A stretch of 44,189 bases of DNA from the NCBI GenBank assembly GCA_038248985.1, contig JBBRWV010000011.1, forward strand, positions 1 through 44,189, in the 5' to 3' direction. How positions within the stretch are numbered: position 1 is the first letter of the stretch; the number at the start of each line of letters is the position of its first letter. Positions 16,108-24,605 of the stretch are shown here, piece after piece. Origin of the DNA: JBBRWV01 sp038248985. GTDB taxonomy: Bacteria; Planctomycetota; Phycisphaerae; WQYP01. The notes under the pieces are model-generated. The model was not told the DNA's origin and ran no database searches. It saw only the letters and a list, made by a program, of their open reading frames with translations. The position numbers and the translations under genes are program-made.

Positions 16108-16683
16108 ATGGAACTAAAAAACAAAAATCTCCACTTCGTGCCTTCGTGCCTTCGTGGTTCAAAACCTCGTAGCCCCATCGGCGCTCCCCGGCGTTCATCG
16201 ACGGTTCCCCACCGCCTCCGCGGCGTCGCCGAAATCGAACTCCTGCTCTCCGTCATGGTCCTCGTCACCCTCATGCTCCTCGTCGCCGGTGCCGTCAACA
16301 TCGGCCGCGCCCGCATGGATAAAACCAACGAAGCCGCCTACGAAGCCTGGTATGACAACACCGTCCGACCCACCCCGCTCCTCAAGGGCGACTCCGCCTT
16401 CTCCCCCATCGCCGGCCTCGACGCCGTCCGCCCCGGCTGGCCCAATCGCACCCACGTCTCCCGGCCTCGAACCTCCCTCTCCATCATCGCCGGCCCCGGC
16501 GAAACCCTCGCCCCAGTCACCATCACCGCCAGCGCCGCCACCATCGGCCCCGCCTGGTCCTATGGCGCCTATCCCAATGCCGACGACCGCGCCACCGCCG
16601 GCGTCTGGTTCCAAAACTATGCCGACGAATCCCACACCGTCGTCACCGATCCCCTCGGCCTCGCCCCCGCCTACCCCCCCTGA
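16108..16683 (+). CDS. Second TadE-like pseudopilin
   Basis: 191 residues from ATG 16108. The core LRGVAEIELLLSVMVLVTLM, then LLVAGAVNIGRARMDKTNEA (near 38-77), is a pilin-like segment: Gly-Val cut region, a Glu near +5 (VAEIE), one hydrophobic helix, then a stalk. The mature domain is short and beta-rich. The residues LHFVPSCLRGSKP at 9-21 are encoded by a perfect CTTCGTGC-type repeat (16134-16164). There is no ATG, GTG or TTG between the repeat and the core, so translation must start in or before the repeat. The leader is therefore unusually long and repeat-derived. It is the last gene of the Tad operon; glyA follows after 115 bases with its own -10 box. Confidence 0.68.
   Translation: MELKNKNLHFVPSCLRGSKPRSPIGAPRRSSTVPHRLRGVAEIELLLSVMVLVTLMLLVAGAVNIGRARMDKTNEAAYEAWYDNTVRPTPLLKGDSAFSPIAGLDAVRPGWPNRTHVSRPRTSLSIIAGPGETLAPVTITASAATIGPAWSYGAYPNADDRATAGVWFQNYADESHTVVTDPLGLAPAYPP
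16134..16164 (+). repeat. CTTCGTG-type dispersed repeat, copy 2
   Basis: CTTCGTGC-CTTCGTGC-CTTCGTGG-TTCAAAA: three near-identical units and a TTCAAAA end, the cleanest copy in the window. It lies within the 5' coding part of the second TadE-like gene. Confidence 0.75.
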
Positions 16684-16731
16684 CCCGCCCGCCCACCCCC
16701 CACAATCAGATGCAACTCCGCCCCGGACCGC

Positions 16732-16737
16732 TATAAT
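16732..16737 (+). promoter_or_regulatory. Possible -10 box of glyA
   Basis: TATAAT in the context ACCGCTATAATGCC, 61 bases before the glyA start. No good -35 box is seen. Confidence 0.4.
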
Positions 16738-16798
16738 GCCTCCTTACGCCTTGCAGCCTTGCGCGTGGGCGGACTCTTCCCTTTCTAAGGACCTTTTC

Positions 16799-18079
16799 AT
16801 GAACCCCATCGCCCAATCCGACCCCTCCCTCTGGAAAGCCATCTGTGATGAGCAATCCCGCCAGGAATCCACCCTCGAGCTCATCGCCTCTGAAAATCAC
16901 GTCTCCGTCGCCGTCATGGCCGCCGCCGCCACTCCCCTCACCAACAAATACGCCGAAGGTTACCCCGGCCGTCGCTACTACGGCGGTTGCCAGTTCGTCG
17001 ACGTCGTCGAAAACCTCGCCCGCGACCGCGCCAAACAACTCTTCGGCTGCGATCATGTCAACGTCCAACCCCACTCCGGCTCACAAGCCAACCAAGCCGT
17101 CTTCCTCGCCGCCCTCACCCCCGGCGACACCATCATGGGCCTCCACCTCGACCACGGCGGCCACCTCACCCACGGCAAGAACGTCAACATGTCCGGCAAA
17201 TGGTTCAAAGCCGTCCACTACATCCTCAACCAGCAGACCGAACGCATCGACATGGCCGATGTCCGCAAAGTCGCCCTCGAACACAAACCCAAACTCATCA
17301 TCACCGGTGCCAGCGCCTACCCCCGCTCCTGGGATTGGGCCGCCTTCGCCGAAATCTCCAAAGAAGTCGGTGCCCTCCTCATGGCCGATATCGCCCACAT
17401 CGCCGGCCTCGTCGCCACCGGCCATCACTCCTCCCCCGTACCCTTCGCCGACTTCGTTACCACCACCACCCACAAAACCCTCCGCGGCCCGCGCAGCGGC
17501 ATGACCATGTGCAAGGCCGACTGGGCTAAAAAAATCGACTCCGCCGTCTTCCCCGGCCTCCAGGGCGGTCCCCTCATGCACATCATCGCCGCCAAGGCCG
17601 TCGCCTTCGGTGAAGCCCTCAAACCCGAGTTCAAAACCTACGCCGGCCAAGTCGTCAAAAACGCCAAGGCCCTCGCCGACGAATTCCTCAATCGCGGCTA
17701 CCGCCTCGTCACCGGCGGCACCGACAACCACCTCATGCTCATCGACCTCCGCGGCAAAGACGCCAACCTCACCGGTGCCGCCGTCGAACTCTGGCTTCAA
17801 ACCGCCGGCATCATCGTCAACAAAAACATGGTGCCCTACGACACCCGCAAAGCCATGGAAACCTCCGGCATCCGCGTCGGCACCCCCGCCCTCACCACCC
17901 GCGGCCTCAAGGAAGAGGACATGAAACTTGTCGCCGCCTGGTTCGATCGCGCCGCCTCCAGCGCCGGCGAGGCCGCCACCCTCGACACCATCCGCGGAGA
18001 AATAGAGGAATTCACCCGCCAGTTCCCGCTCCCGCATCTCCGCGTCGCGCTCGAACATCCCGAACTGGCCATCGCGTAA
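16799..18079 (+). CDS. glyA: Serine hydroxymethyltransferase
   Basis: 426 residues from ATG 16799, with AAGGA about seven bases upstream. It interconverts serine plus tetrahydrofolate with glycine plus 5,10-methylene-tetrahydrofolate in the cytoplasm, using pyridoxal phosphate. Visible signatures are ELIASENHVS near 28-37, LTNKYAEGYPGRRYYGGC near 50-67, NVQPHSGSQAN, the Asp-His pair ADIAHIAGLVA, and the PLP-lysine segment VTTTTHKTLRGPRSG with Lys near 227. Length and motifs are complete, so it should be active. The reading frame opens much earlier, but only as a shadow of the previous gene. It converges with the HD-GYP gene, leaving 23 bases between the two stops. Confidence 0.96.
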   Translation: MNPIAQSDPSLWKAICDEQSRQESTLELIASENHVSVAVMAAAATPLTNKYAEGYPGRRYYGGCQFVDVVENLARDRAKQLFGCDHVNVQPHSGSQANQAVFLAALTPGDTIMGLHLDHGGHLTHGKNVNMSGKWFKAVHYILNQQTERIDMADVRKVALEHKPKLIITGASAYPRSWDWAAFAEISKEVGALLMADIAHIAGLVATGHHSSPVPFADFVTTTTHKTLRGPRSGMTMCKADWAKKIDSAVFPGLQGGPLMHIIAAKAVAFGEALKPEFKTYAGQVVKNAKALADEFLNRGYRLVTGGTDNHLMLIDLRGKDANLTGAAVELWLQTAGIIVNKNMVPYDTRKAMETSGIRVGTPALTTRGLKEEDMKLVAAWFDRAASSAGEAATLDTIRGEIEEFTRQFPLPHLRVALEHPELAIA

Positions 18080-18102
18080 TCGTCAATGACGCGAGATCCC
18101 GC

Positions 18103-19308
18103 TCACGAGAAAACCGTCGCCACAGTCTTTAATTTCACGTGTACGCGCCGCGGCCCGTACAGGTATTTGCTCACCTCAAACCCGTCCACCCCTTGAATCG
18201 CCAGCTCCTGCGTCATCGACAAATCCACCGTCTCCCGCTCCCCACTGGTATTTTCCTTGCTCATCAAGTCCAGGTTGTTAAGCACCTGCACCTCCGGATA
18301 GCACGGGGCCTGCTCGTGCACGCGCGACACAATCGCAAATCGACGATCCGTCAGTTGCACCACCATCCCCGGCAGGAACGGCTGCACCACCGATAGCAAC
18401 GTCGCCAGCACCACCGGGTCAAACCACGACCGGTACTGCCGCTGCTGCACCCGCCACAACCCGCTGACCGTCGGATAGTTCATCCCGTCGCGCACCAGCA
18501 AATGCTGGAACATGTCCGCCGCCATCGCGATCCGCGCAAATACATGGATCTGCGAAGCACATTGCGTGCTGTCCGTCGTTTCCACCACCGGAAATCCCGT
18601 GCCGTCAAAATGCTGATGATGGTGCAAAACCACGTTCGCCGCCGACGGCTCCAACTGCCCCCGTACCGCCTTGTAACCCAGCGTCACATGCTGCTTCCAC
18701 TCCACCGATTCATCCCCCTCCAGCCGCCGCGACTCGCGCAGCCTCTCCGGCAACTGCAGTTCTCCGATGTCATGCAGCATGCACCCGATCCCCAGGTTCA
18801 CGATATCCTTCGCCACGTGCCCCGCAATCCGCCGCCGTTGGTCCACAATATACGCATCCAGTTTCAATCCCAGCATCACCCCCAGCACGCACACTTCCGA
18901 ACTGTGCCGCAGCAACGAATCATCCACCCCCGCCAGATCCGTCATGAACGGCATCGAACTCGCCGATTCCAGAATCGACTCCACCAGCTCGCGTACCACA
19001 TCCTTGTACTGAAATATCGGCAGCGCCGATTCCGATTGCTGCGCTTGGTGATGAAATGACGACTTCAACGTCTCACACAAACGCTGCTGCGAAACCGACA
19101 GCCGCGGCGAAATCATTTCATCCAGAAAATCCAGCCCCGGATAATCCACCCACAAATCGTATACGCCGATCTCATGCAGCCGCGCAATCTCCGGCGAATT
19201 CAACGTGTATCCAGCGGACAGTAGCGTGGTATCCGGATAACGCGGATTGATCACCGCGCGGGCAAGGGTCATCCCTGGGCGAGCCTGACGTACGAGCACT
19301 CGAAGCAC
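18103..19308 (-). CDS. HD-GYP-like signalling phosphodiesterase
   Basis: 401 residues from a GTG at 19308, chosen because GGAGGT stands six bases upstream. The N-terminal 120 residues resemble the DUF3391-like region found before HD-GYP domains (VRQARPGMTLARAV). The HD domain shows a first His in RHSSEVCVLGVMLGLKL, the catalytic pair in IGCMLHDIGELQLPERL, a further His in EWKQHVTLGYKAVRG, and HHHQHFDGTGFP. Such proteins hydrolyse cyclic di-GMP. The classic HHE and GYP are here HHHQH and GTGFP, so the metal ligands look mostly kept but the signature is degenerate. With flagella and Tad pili in the same window, a role in motile-sessile switching is plausible inference. It stands alone, convergent with glyA. 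Confidence 0.8.
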   Translation of the reverse strand: MLRVLVRQARPGMTLARAVINPRYPDTTLLSAGYTLNSPEIARLHEIGVYDLWVDYPGLDFLDEMISPRLSVSQQRLCETLKSSFHHQAQQSESALPIFQYKDVVRELVESILESASSMPFMTDLAGVDDSLLRHSSEVCVLGVMLGLKLDAYIVDQRRRIAGHVAKDIVNLGIGCMLHDIGELQLPERLRESRRLEGDESVEWKQHVTLGYKAVRGQLEPSAANVVLHHHQHFDGTGFPVVETTDSTQCASQIHVFARIAMAADMFQHLLVRDGMNYPTVSGLWRVQQRQYRSWFDPVVLATLLSVVQPFLPGMVVQLTDRRFAIVSRVHEQAPCYPEVQVLNNLDLMSKENTSGERETVDLSMTQELAIQGVDGFEVSKYLYGPRRVHVKLKTVATVFS

Positions 19309-19422
19309 TGGACCTCCGAAATTCTAAAGCGGTCGAGGCGGACTTTCCGCCCCAAGGTGGACCACCGCATGAGCGACAAGGTGTCTCCCCTATCAACGGT
19401 AGAATCCGACCGCGACCTGAGC

Positions 19423-19452
19423 AAAAAATAGTCACTCCGATGTTTTGTCGGA
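19423..19452 (-). terminator. Possible terminator after the cysC-PHP-cysH operon
   Basis: On the minus strand a five-base stem TCCGA/TCGGA with a seven-base loop is followed eight bases later by six T. It lies 78 bases after the cysH stop. The stem is short, so this is tentative. Confidence 0.3.
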
Positions 19453-19529
19453 TGGATCTTTTAGCACCCCACCGCTCACCGAAATGGCCCCCGCGCCACG
19501 TCCGATAGGATCGCTCAAATCAGCATCCC

Positions 19530-20267
19530 TCAAATCCCCGCGCCCGTATCCAGATGAATCCCGCACTCATCCTTCCCCATCCCCGCCCAACGCCCTGATC
19601 GCGCATCATCCCCATCCCCCGCCGCCCGCGTGCATGTCAACGGGTTGCACCCGATCGACACGTATCCCTTCTCAAACAGCGGATGGTACGGCAGGTCATG
19701 CAGCTTCATGTACTGCCAGATTTCCCGCGACGACCACCGCAAAATCGGCGACACCGCGTGGCAGTTGTTCCGGCTGCTCCACTGCACCACCTGCATCTTC
19801 GCCCGCGTATCCGATTGATCTGCCCGCACCCCCCGCACCCACGCCGCCGGCGCCAGATCTTTCATCGCCCGGTCCAGCACCGAATTTTTATTGGCCGCGC
19901 AGCACGCATCGACATTCCTCCGCTCCCGCGGATCCGGCTCCCCGTTCACGCTCAACCATACCACCGGATCGTTCCGCGTATGAAACTCCCACACGTTCAA
20001 ATCAAAACGCTTCCGCATCGCCTCCATAAACCCCAGCGTCTCCGGAAAAAGATACCCCGTGTTCACCACCACGATCTTCATTCGCGGCATCACTGACACC
20101 GCTAGGTGAATCGTGCACATGCTCTCCGCCCCAAACGAACTCGTCATGATCAGCCCCCCCGGTCGCGCCCCAAACGTCTCCGCCGCCCAACGCACAATCT
20201 CCCCCGGCGCAGCACCCTCCAGCTTCGCGTTCACTTCCTCGAGATTGATCGGCTCACTTGTCGACAT
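19530..20267 (-). CDS. cysH: (Phospho)adenylyl-sulfate reductase, iron-sulfur type
   Basis: 245 residues from ATG 20267, five bases after the PHP gene stop. It reduces APS or PAPS to sulfite in sulfate assimilation. Visible signatures are the nucleotide loop IMTSSFGAESM near 42, VVVNTGYLFPETL near 69, cluster cysteines DACCAANK near 125, the second cysteine group GYVSIGCNPLTCTRA near 200, and the C-terminal catalytic KDECGIHL. In the usual family the second group is CxxC; here the two cysteines are four residues apart (C-N-P-L-T-C). Four cluster ligands are still available, which suggests an iron-sulfur enzyme. The upstream APS kinase and pAp-phosphatase-like gene hint that PAPS may be the substrate, though APS cannot be excluded. 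Confidence 0.88.
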   Translation of the reverse strand: MSTSEPINLEEVNAKLEGAAPGEIVRWAAETFGARPGGLIMTSSFGAESMCTIHLAVSVMPRMKIVVVNTGYLFPETLGFMEAMRKRFDLNVWEFHTRNDPVVWLSVNGEPDPRERRNVDACCAANKNSVLDRAMKDLAPAAWVRGVRADQSDTRAKMQVVQWSSRNNCHAVSPILRWSSREIWQYMKLHDLPYHPLFEKGYVSIGCNPLTCTRAAGDGDDARSGRWAGMGKDECGIHLDTGAGI

Positions 20268-20271
20268 CTTC

Positions 20272-21165
20272 TTACACGTACGCCGCATGACGGCGACGCT
20301 TCCATTCCGCTTCCAAACGATCCAGCACTTCCACCGGCACCTTCACATTATTCCGCCCCCGCCCCAAAATCACGTCCGCCTTGTGCTGCCCGTGAAAATC
20401 CGACCCCCCCGTCGGTATCAAATTGTACTTCTTCGCCAGTTGCAGCATGAACGCGCTCGTCTGCTCATTGTGATCGCTGTGCCACACCTCGATTCCATCC
20501 AACCCCGCCTCCGTCAGATGATTGATCACCGTCGTCAAATGCGCCGGATTCTCACACCGCAACTGCACCGGATGCGCCACCGTCGCCAAGCCGCCCGCCT
20601 CATGAATGCACTCGATCGCCTGCCGCGGCGTCAGCCGCTCCTTGTCAAAATACGCCGAGCCCGTCGTCCCCAAATACACATCAAACGCCTGCTTCGTCGT
20701 CGCCACGCACTCCGCATTCACCAGCGCCTGCGCTATGTGCGGCCGCCCAATCACCACCGGCTTCCCCGCCGCCACCTTGCCCCGCGCCACCGCCTCCACA
20801 TCCCCCATCGTGATCTTGCACCCCAACTCGTTCAGCCGCGCGATGATGCGCGGATTGCGTTCGTTCCGCGCATCCATCAACAACCCCGACATCTTCTTCA
20901 ACGCCGCCGAATCAATCTCCATGAAATGCCCTAAAATATGCAGCGTCCCGGGATTCGGAAAATCCGCTGAAATCTCGATCCCCGGCACAAACCGTATCCC
21001 CAGGCGCTCCGCCTCCTCCGCCGCCTCACGCAACCCATTGCCCGTGTCATGATCCGTCAACGCTATCCCCGCCAGCCCCGCATCCTTCGCCGCCCGGATC
21101 AACGCCGTCGGCGAAAACGTCCCGTCCGAGGCCGTCGAATGCGTATGCAAATCCACAAACATCAT
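20272..21165 (-). CDS. PHP-domain phosphoesterase (TrpH/RnaAM type)
   Basis: 297 residues. The start at ATG 21165 overlaps the cysC stop as ATGA. The PHP metal motifs are all visible: FVDLHTHSTASDG at the N-terminus, ALTDHDTGNG near 37, VPGIEIS near 60, HILGHFM, a central GRPHIAQAL, VAHPVQL, and GGSDFHGQH near 265. This is the three-metal active site of the TrpH group. Characterised members (E. coli RnaAM/YciV and a Chromobacterium homologue) hydrolyse 3',5'-nucleoside bisphosphates such as pAp, and RNA 5' ends. Set between APS kinase and sulfonucleotide reductase, the likely job is to degrade pAp, the inhibitory by-product of PAPS reduction. That context argument is inference; the family call is firm. 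Confidence 0.88.
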   Translation of the reverse strand: MMFVDLHTHSTASDGTFSPTALIRAAKDAGLAGIALTDHDTGNGLREAAEEAERLGIRFVPGIEISADFPNPGTLHILGHFMEIDSAALKKMSGLLMDARNERNPRIIARLNELGCKITMGDVEAVARGKVAAGKPVVIGRPHIAQALVNAECVATTKQAFDVYLGTTGSAYFDKERLTPRQAIECIHEAGGLATVAHPVQLRCENPAHLTTVINHLTEAGLDGIEVWHSDHNEQTSAFMLQLAKKYNLIPTGGSDFHGQHKADVILGRGRNNVKVPVEVLDRLEAEWKRRRHAAYV

Positions 21166-21785
21166 GCCCCCGCCATCAAATGACCGTGATCCCGCAAATA
21201 CGCCTGCACCTCGCCCGCCAACGCCTCCACCGGCTGCCGGTCCGATCGCAAATGCAGCTCCGGCGTCAGCGGCACCTCATACGGCGAATCGATCCCCGTA
21301 AAATCCAGCCCCTTCCCCGCCACCACCGCCGCCCGCGCCTTCTTATACAGCCCCTTCGGATCCCGCGCCTCGCACACCTCGATCGGCGCATCCACAAATA
21401 TCTCAATAAACTGCCCCGGCTCCAGCAGCTTCCGCACCGCATCCCGATCCTTCCGGAACGGCGAAATAAAACTGCTGATCATCATCACCCCCGCCGACAC
21501 AAACAGCTTCGCCACCTCCCCAATCCGCCGAACATTTTCCGCCCGATCCTCATTGGAAAACCCCAGGTTCTTGTTCAGTCCGTGACGCACATTGTCCCCG
21601 TCCAGCACGTACGCCAAATGCCCCCGCTCCACCAGCATCGCCTCCACCGCCATCGCCAGCGTCGACTTCCCACACCCCGATAGCCCCGTCAACCAGATCA
21701 CCGCCGGCTTCACACGCGTAATTTCCTGCCGCGCTTCCGGTGTCACGCTTCCCGCATGCCAGACAATATTGGTCGCTTTTTGCAT
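21162..21785 (-). CDS. cysC: Adenylyl-sulfate kinase
   Basis: 207 residues from ATG 21785 (a TTG at 21794 also precedes it). It phosphorylates APS to PAPS. Motifs are the Walker A WLTGLSGCGKSTLA near 33, the substrate segment LDGDNVRHGLNKNLGFS near 63, EDRAENVRRIGEVAKLF, the central SSFISPFRKDRD with the conserved serine, and the lid Lys-rich DPKGLYKKAR. Length is typical for a stand-alone kinase; no ATP sulfurylase genes (sat or cysDN) are in the window. It is the first of three overlapping or abutting genes: four-base overlap with the PHP gene, which is five bases from cysH. Confidence 0.95.
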   Translation of the reverse strand: MQKATNIVWHAGSVTPEARQEITRVKPAVIWLTGLSGCGKSTLAMAVEAMLVERGHLAYVLDGDNVRHGLNKNLGFSNEDRAENVRRIGEVAKLFVSAGVMMISSFISPFRKDRDAVRKLLEPGQFIEIFVDAPIEVCEARDPKGLYKKARAAVVAGKGLDFTGIDSPYEVPLTPELHLRSDRQPVEALAGEVQAYLRDHGHLMAGA

Positions 21786-21916
21786 AGCACTCAATCGTAC
21801 AGGTCCAATACGCCCGTTTCCAGTACCCCGCCCCGATTCATTCCACGGCGCAGCGCATCAACAACGATATCCCCCTAAGTCGAAAATTATCCCTACGAAA
21901 AACGCGTCCCGGAAAA

Positions 21917-23272
21917 TCAATTCGCCGACTTCGTCGGCAACTTCGGCTCCGGCAGCATCGTCAGGCTCTTCACCCGCACAATGCTCACCTCCGAACCCGT
22001 CTTGCCAATCGTGTTGCCGCGAATGCCCACGTACGAATTCAGCGCCTTCGAAACATCCACTTCCGATTCCGGATCCACATACGCCACCACCCGGCCCGTC
22101 GCAGGATTGTAGACCGCGTACTTGCTCGTCGCCGCCGTCGAAGTCTTCAAAATCCCCTCCGCCAGGTACGGTGCCGAATTCTCATACGCTTCCACGGCCT
22201 TCCGCGCCGCCTCGTACTGCTCCTGCAAGGCCTTCGACTCCGCCGCAATCGCCGCGTTCGTCTCCGTCTGCGCCTTCCCCTCTTTCTGCACCGCCTGCAT
22301 CTTCTCCAAAGCACTCACCCGCGCCTCGGTCCCCTGCTTCACCGACGCCGGCAAATCCGCCGTCACCAGCAACGCCTTGTAATCTTTCAGCAGCGTCTCG
22401 TAATCCCGCTCCATCAACCCCTTCCGCAGTTCTTTCTCCAACCGGCCGTTGAGCTCGTTGAACTTCGCATACGCGCCCTCGGTCAGCGACTTCGGCGGTG
22501 CCAACTCAATCGTCTTCTGCGTCGTCGCCGCATCCGTCGCCCCCGTCCCCTCCGCCGTTTTCCCATCCCCACCGGGAACACCCGTCCCGGTCCCTGCCGG
22601 CAAAATCTCAATCGTCTGCGCCGCCGGCAAAACCACCGTTGTCACCGTATCCGCGCCAATCCCCGTCACCCCCGCCGGATATTTCATCGCCGGAATTTTG
22701 TATTCCACCCCCGCCTCCGCTGCCTTCACAAACTGCGCCGCCACAAATACCAACGCACGCTCCGGCGGGGCAATCTTATAAAACTTCTCCGTGCTCCCCA
22801 AAATGCTCAGCTTCGTCCCCTTCCGCGCCACGCTCAACACCGAATACGGATCGCGCGTCGGATAAATCGCACTGCCCGCACGCACATTCACATAATCCGC
22901 CTTCACCGTTCCCGACTTCCCATCCGCCTCCGTCTCCACAAATTCCTTCGCGATCATGCAGTAGCTGCCGTTCGGTGGCAAAATCTGGTACCACCCCTGC
23001 CGCGCCCCCACCACCTGCACCAAGTCCCCCTTCGAAAGCTGCCCCATCTCATAATGCACCGTCCCCGGCCCCGAACGCACATACACCTTATCCGCCTGAA
23101 TCGTCGCCACAAACGGCTGCGTCACCGCCAGCGCTTCCGCTGTCGGCGCCGTCGCCGCACTCGCCGCCGGCGCAGTGGTCGGCTCCGTCACAGTGAGCGC
23201 CCACAACGGCGTTACCAACAAAGCCCAAGCCAGAATAAACCAACGTGTAGCATCCGTGCGATCCGGGAGCAT
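21917..23272 (-). CDS. Exported protein with two SH3-like domains
   Basis: 451 residues. The start at ATG 23272 is chosen because AAGGAG lies six bases upstream; ATGs at 23278 and further are less well placed. A signal peptide is visible (RWFILAWALLVTPLWA). Two bacterial SH3 domains follow: VYVRSGPGTVHYEMGQLSKGD near 63-105 and VNVRAGSAIYPTRDPYSVL near 127-175. A Gly/Thr/Ala-rich linker leads to a long helical, probably coiled-coil segment (KEGKAQTETNAAIAAESKAL) near 300-360 and a small C-terminal domain with VAYVDPESEVD. Such SH3 domains bind peptidoglycan or short peptides in the cell envelope. No enzyme domain is seen, so an envelope scaffold is the best guess. Confidence 0.72.
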   Translation of the reverse strand: MLPDRTDATRWFILAWALLVTPLWALTVTEPTTAPAASAATAPTAEALAVTQPFVATIQADKVYVRSGPGTVHYEMGQLSKGDLVQVVGARQGWYQILPPNGSYCMIAKEFVETEADGKSGTVKADYVNVRAGSAIYPTRDPYSVLSVARKGTKLSILGSTEKFYKIAPPERALVFVAAQFVKAAEAGVEYKIPAMKYPAGVTGIGADTVTTVVLPAAQTIEILPAGTGTGVPGGDGKTAEGTGATDAATTQKTIELAPPKSLTEGAYAKFNELNGRLEKELRKGLMERDYETLLKDYKALLVTADLPASVKQGTEARVSALEKMQAVQKEGKAQTETNAAIAAESKALQEQYEAARKAVEAYENSAPYLAEGILKTSTAATSKYAVYNPATGRVVAYVDPESEVDVSKALNSYVGIRGNTIGKTGSEVSIVRVKSLTMLPEPKLPTKSAN

Positions 23273-23411
23273 TGCCATCTCCTTCTGCAATGGTGGGGTC
23301 TCCGACCAGTAAAAGGCCGGGTGAATCAGACCAGTATGTTGCCCCGGCCTTCATGCGTCAAGACGCCCCTGCCCCCTTCCCCTCGCCCGCCCTCCAAAAT
23401 TGCCCGCCCCC

Positions 23412-24476
23412 TCACCGGCCCCCCGCCAAGGACTCCCACTCCGCCACATCCTTGAGGAAGTATTTCACGCGAATCTTCTTGAACTCCCGCGTCGAATACA
23501 ACGCCGCATACTCCCCAATCCCGCTCTTGCGTGACAACTCCGCCAAACCCACCTCGCACTGCTCCTTCGTCGGCGCATGCACCATCGTAAAAATCGTGTA
23601 AGGCCAATCCGGATACGATTGCCGCAGGTAGCAGTGGCTCACCGCCGAAAACCCGGACGCCATTTCACCAAACAAATCCTGCCGCTCCACCGGCACCACC
23701 CACACCCCCATCGCATTGGCTGATATCCCCGCCTCCCGATGCCGGATCACCGCACTGAATCGCCGCATCACCCCCTCCGCCAAAAATCGCCCCGCAACCG
23801 CCAGAAACTCTTCCGTAGAACACCCCCCATCCTTCGCCCACGCCTCAAACGGCGCACTCTCCGCTGGCAAATCCTGCTGCAAAATACGCACACAATCCTT
23901 CTCCCGCGCCGTCAGCTCCCGCACCGGCCGCCGCCTCTCCTCGTTGTACCCGCCCCCCATCACCCCCTCCCCCTCGCCCGAAAGATCGAACCGCACCCCA
24001 ATCTTGTAAAGCTTCAGCGTCGGCATCATCCGCGTCGCTTCCGCCCCGCTCTCCCCATGCAAAATCTCCACCGTCTTTTCCAATCCCAAAACGCTGTCCG
24101 GCGGCACCGCCAGCGTGTACCACATGTTGTACGCATGATTCCGCAAATAATTGTGCGATACCCCCGGATGGCGATTAATAATCCGCGCCGCCTCCTCCAC
24201 ATCTCTCTCCGCGACCTTCGCCGCCACCAGCGTGCTTCGATACCCCAATGATTTGGAATCGAAAATCGCGCTGATCTGCCGAATGATGCCCCGCCCCTCC
24301 ACCCCCACTCCTCCGGTCTTGAGCCGCCCCACGCGCCCCAGCACCTCCGCCTCCGTCAGTCCCAGCTCCCGCGCGATCGCCCCATACGGCCGCGACACCA
24401 ACGGAATCTGCGTTTGCAGCATCGTGAGTAGCTGGTGATCCACCGCATCCAATTGCCCAGGCATTCCTACCGACAT
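23412..24476 (-). CDS. ahbA-ahbB: Fused siroheme decarboxylase, AhbA-AhbB
   Basis: 354 residues from ATG 24476, with GGAG five bases upstream. Both halves are Lrp/AsnC-like. The first starts LDAVDHQLLTMLQTQIPL with winged-helix segment AIARELGLTEAEVLGRV, then RQISAIFDSKSLGY and the NYLRNHAYNMWYTL core with its His. The second runs from LTAREKDCVRILQQDLP near 190 through RRFSAVIRHREAG and SHCYLRQSYPDWPYTIFTM. In the alternative heme pathway AhbA and AhbB form a heterodimer that decarboxylates siroheme to 12,18-didecarboxysiroheme. Here the two are one chain joined by a Gly-rich linker near 165-175. It diverges from ahbD with 129 bases between starts, a likely shared promoter region. Confidence 0.85.
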   Translation of the reverse strand: MSVGMPGQLDAVDHQLLTMLQTQIPLVSRPYGAIARELGLTEAEVLGRVGRLKTGGVGVEGRGIIRQISAIFDSKSLGYRSTLVAAKVAERDVEEAARIINRHPGVSHNYLRNHAYNMWYTLAVPPDSVLGLEKTVEILHGESGAEATRMMPTLKLYKIGVRFDLSGEGEGVMGGGYNEERRRPVRELTAREKDCVRILQQDLPAESAPFEAWAKDGGCSTEEFLAVAGRFLAEGVMRRFSAVIRHREAGISANAMGVWVVPVERQDLFGEMASGFSAVSHCYLRQSYPDWPYTIFTMVHAPTKEQCEVGLAELSRKSGIGEYAALYSTREFKKIRVKYFLKDVAEWESLAGGR

Positions 24477-24605
24477 GAAAACTCCGCACCCGTGAAATAC
24501 CCTTACCATACCAAAAATGACCCCCTTCAGGTCACCGCCCCCATTTCCATTCCGCTGCCTCCCTGTGGTACGCTCCTTCAGTAGCACCAAGCCGGAGCAA
24601 AAAAA

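Noticed and set aside
16150..16165. GGTTCAAAAC resembling a tRNA T-loop
   Set aside because: It is the end of the CTTCGTG repeat; no cloverleaf can be drawn around it.
16685..16798. Possible glycine or folate riboswitch before glyA
   Set aside because: The 115-base leader is too short and shows no conserved riboswitch core or clear hairpin-plus-U-run.
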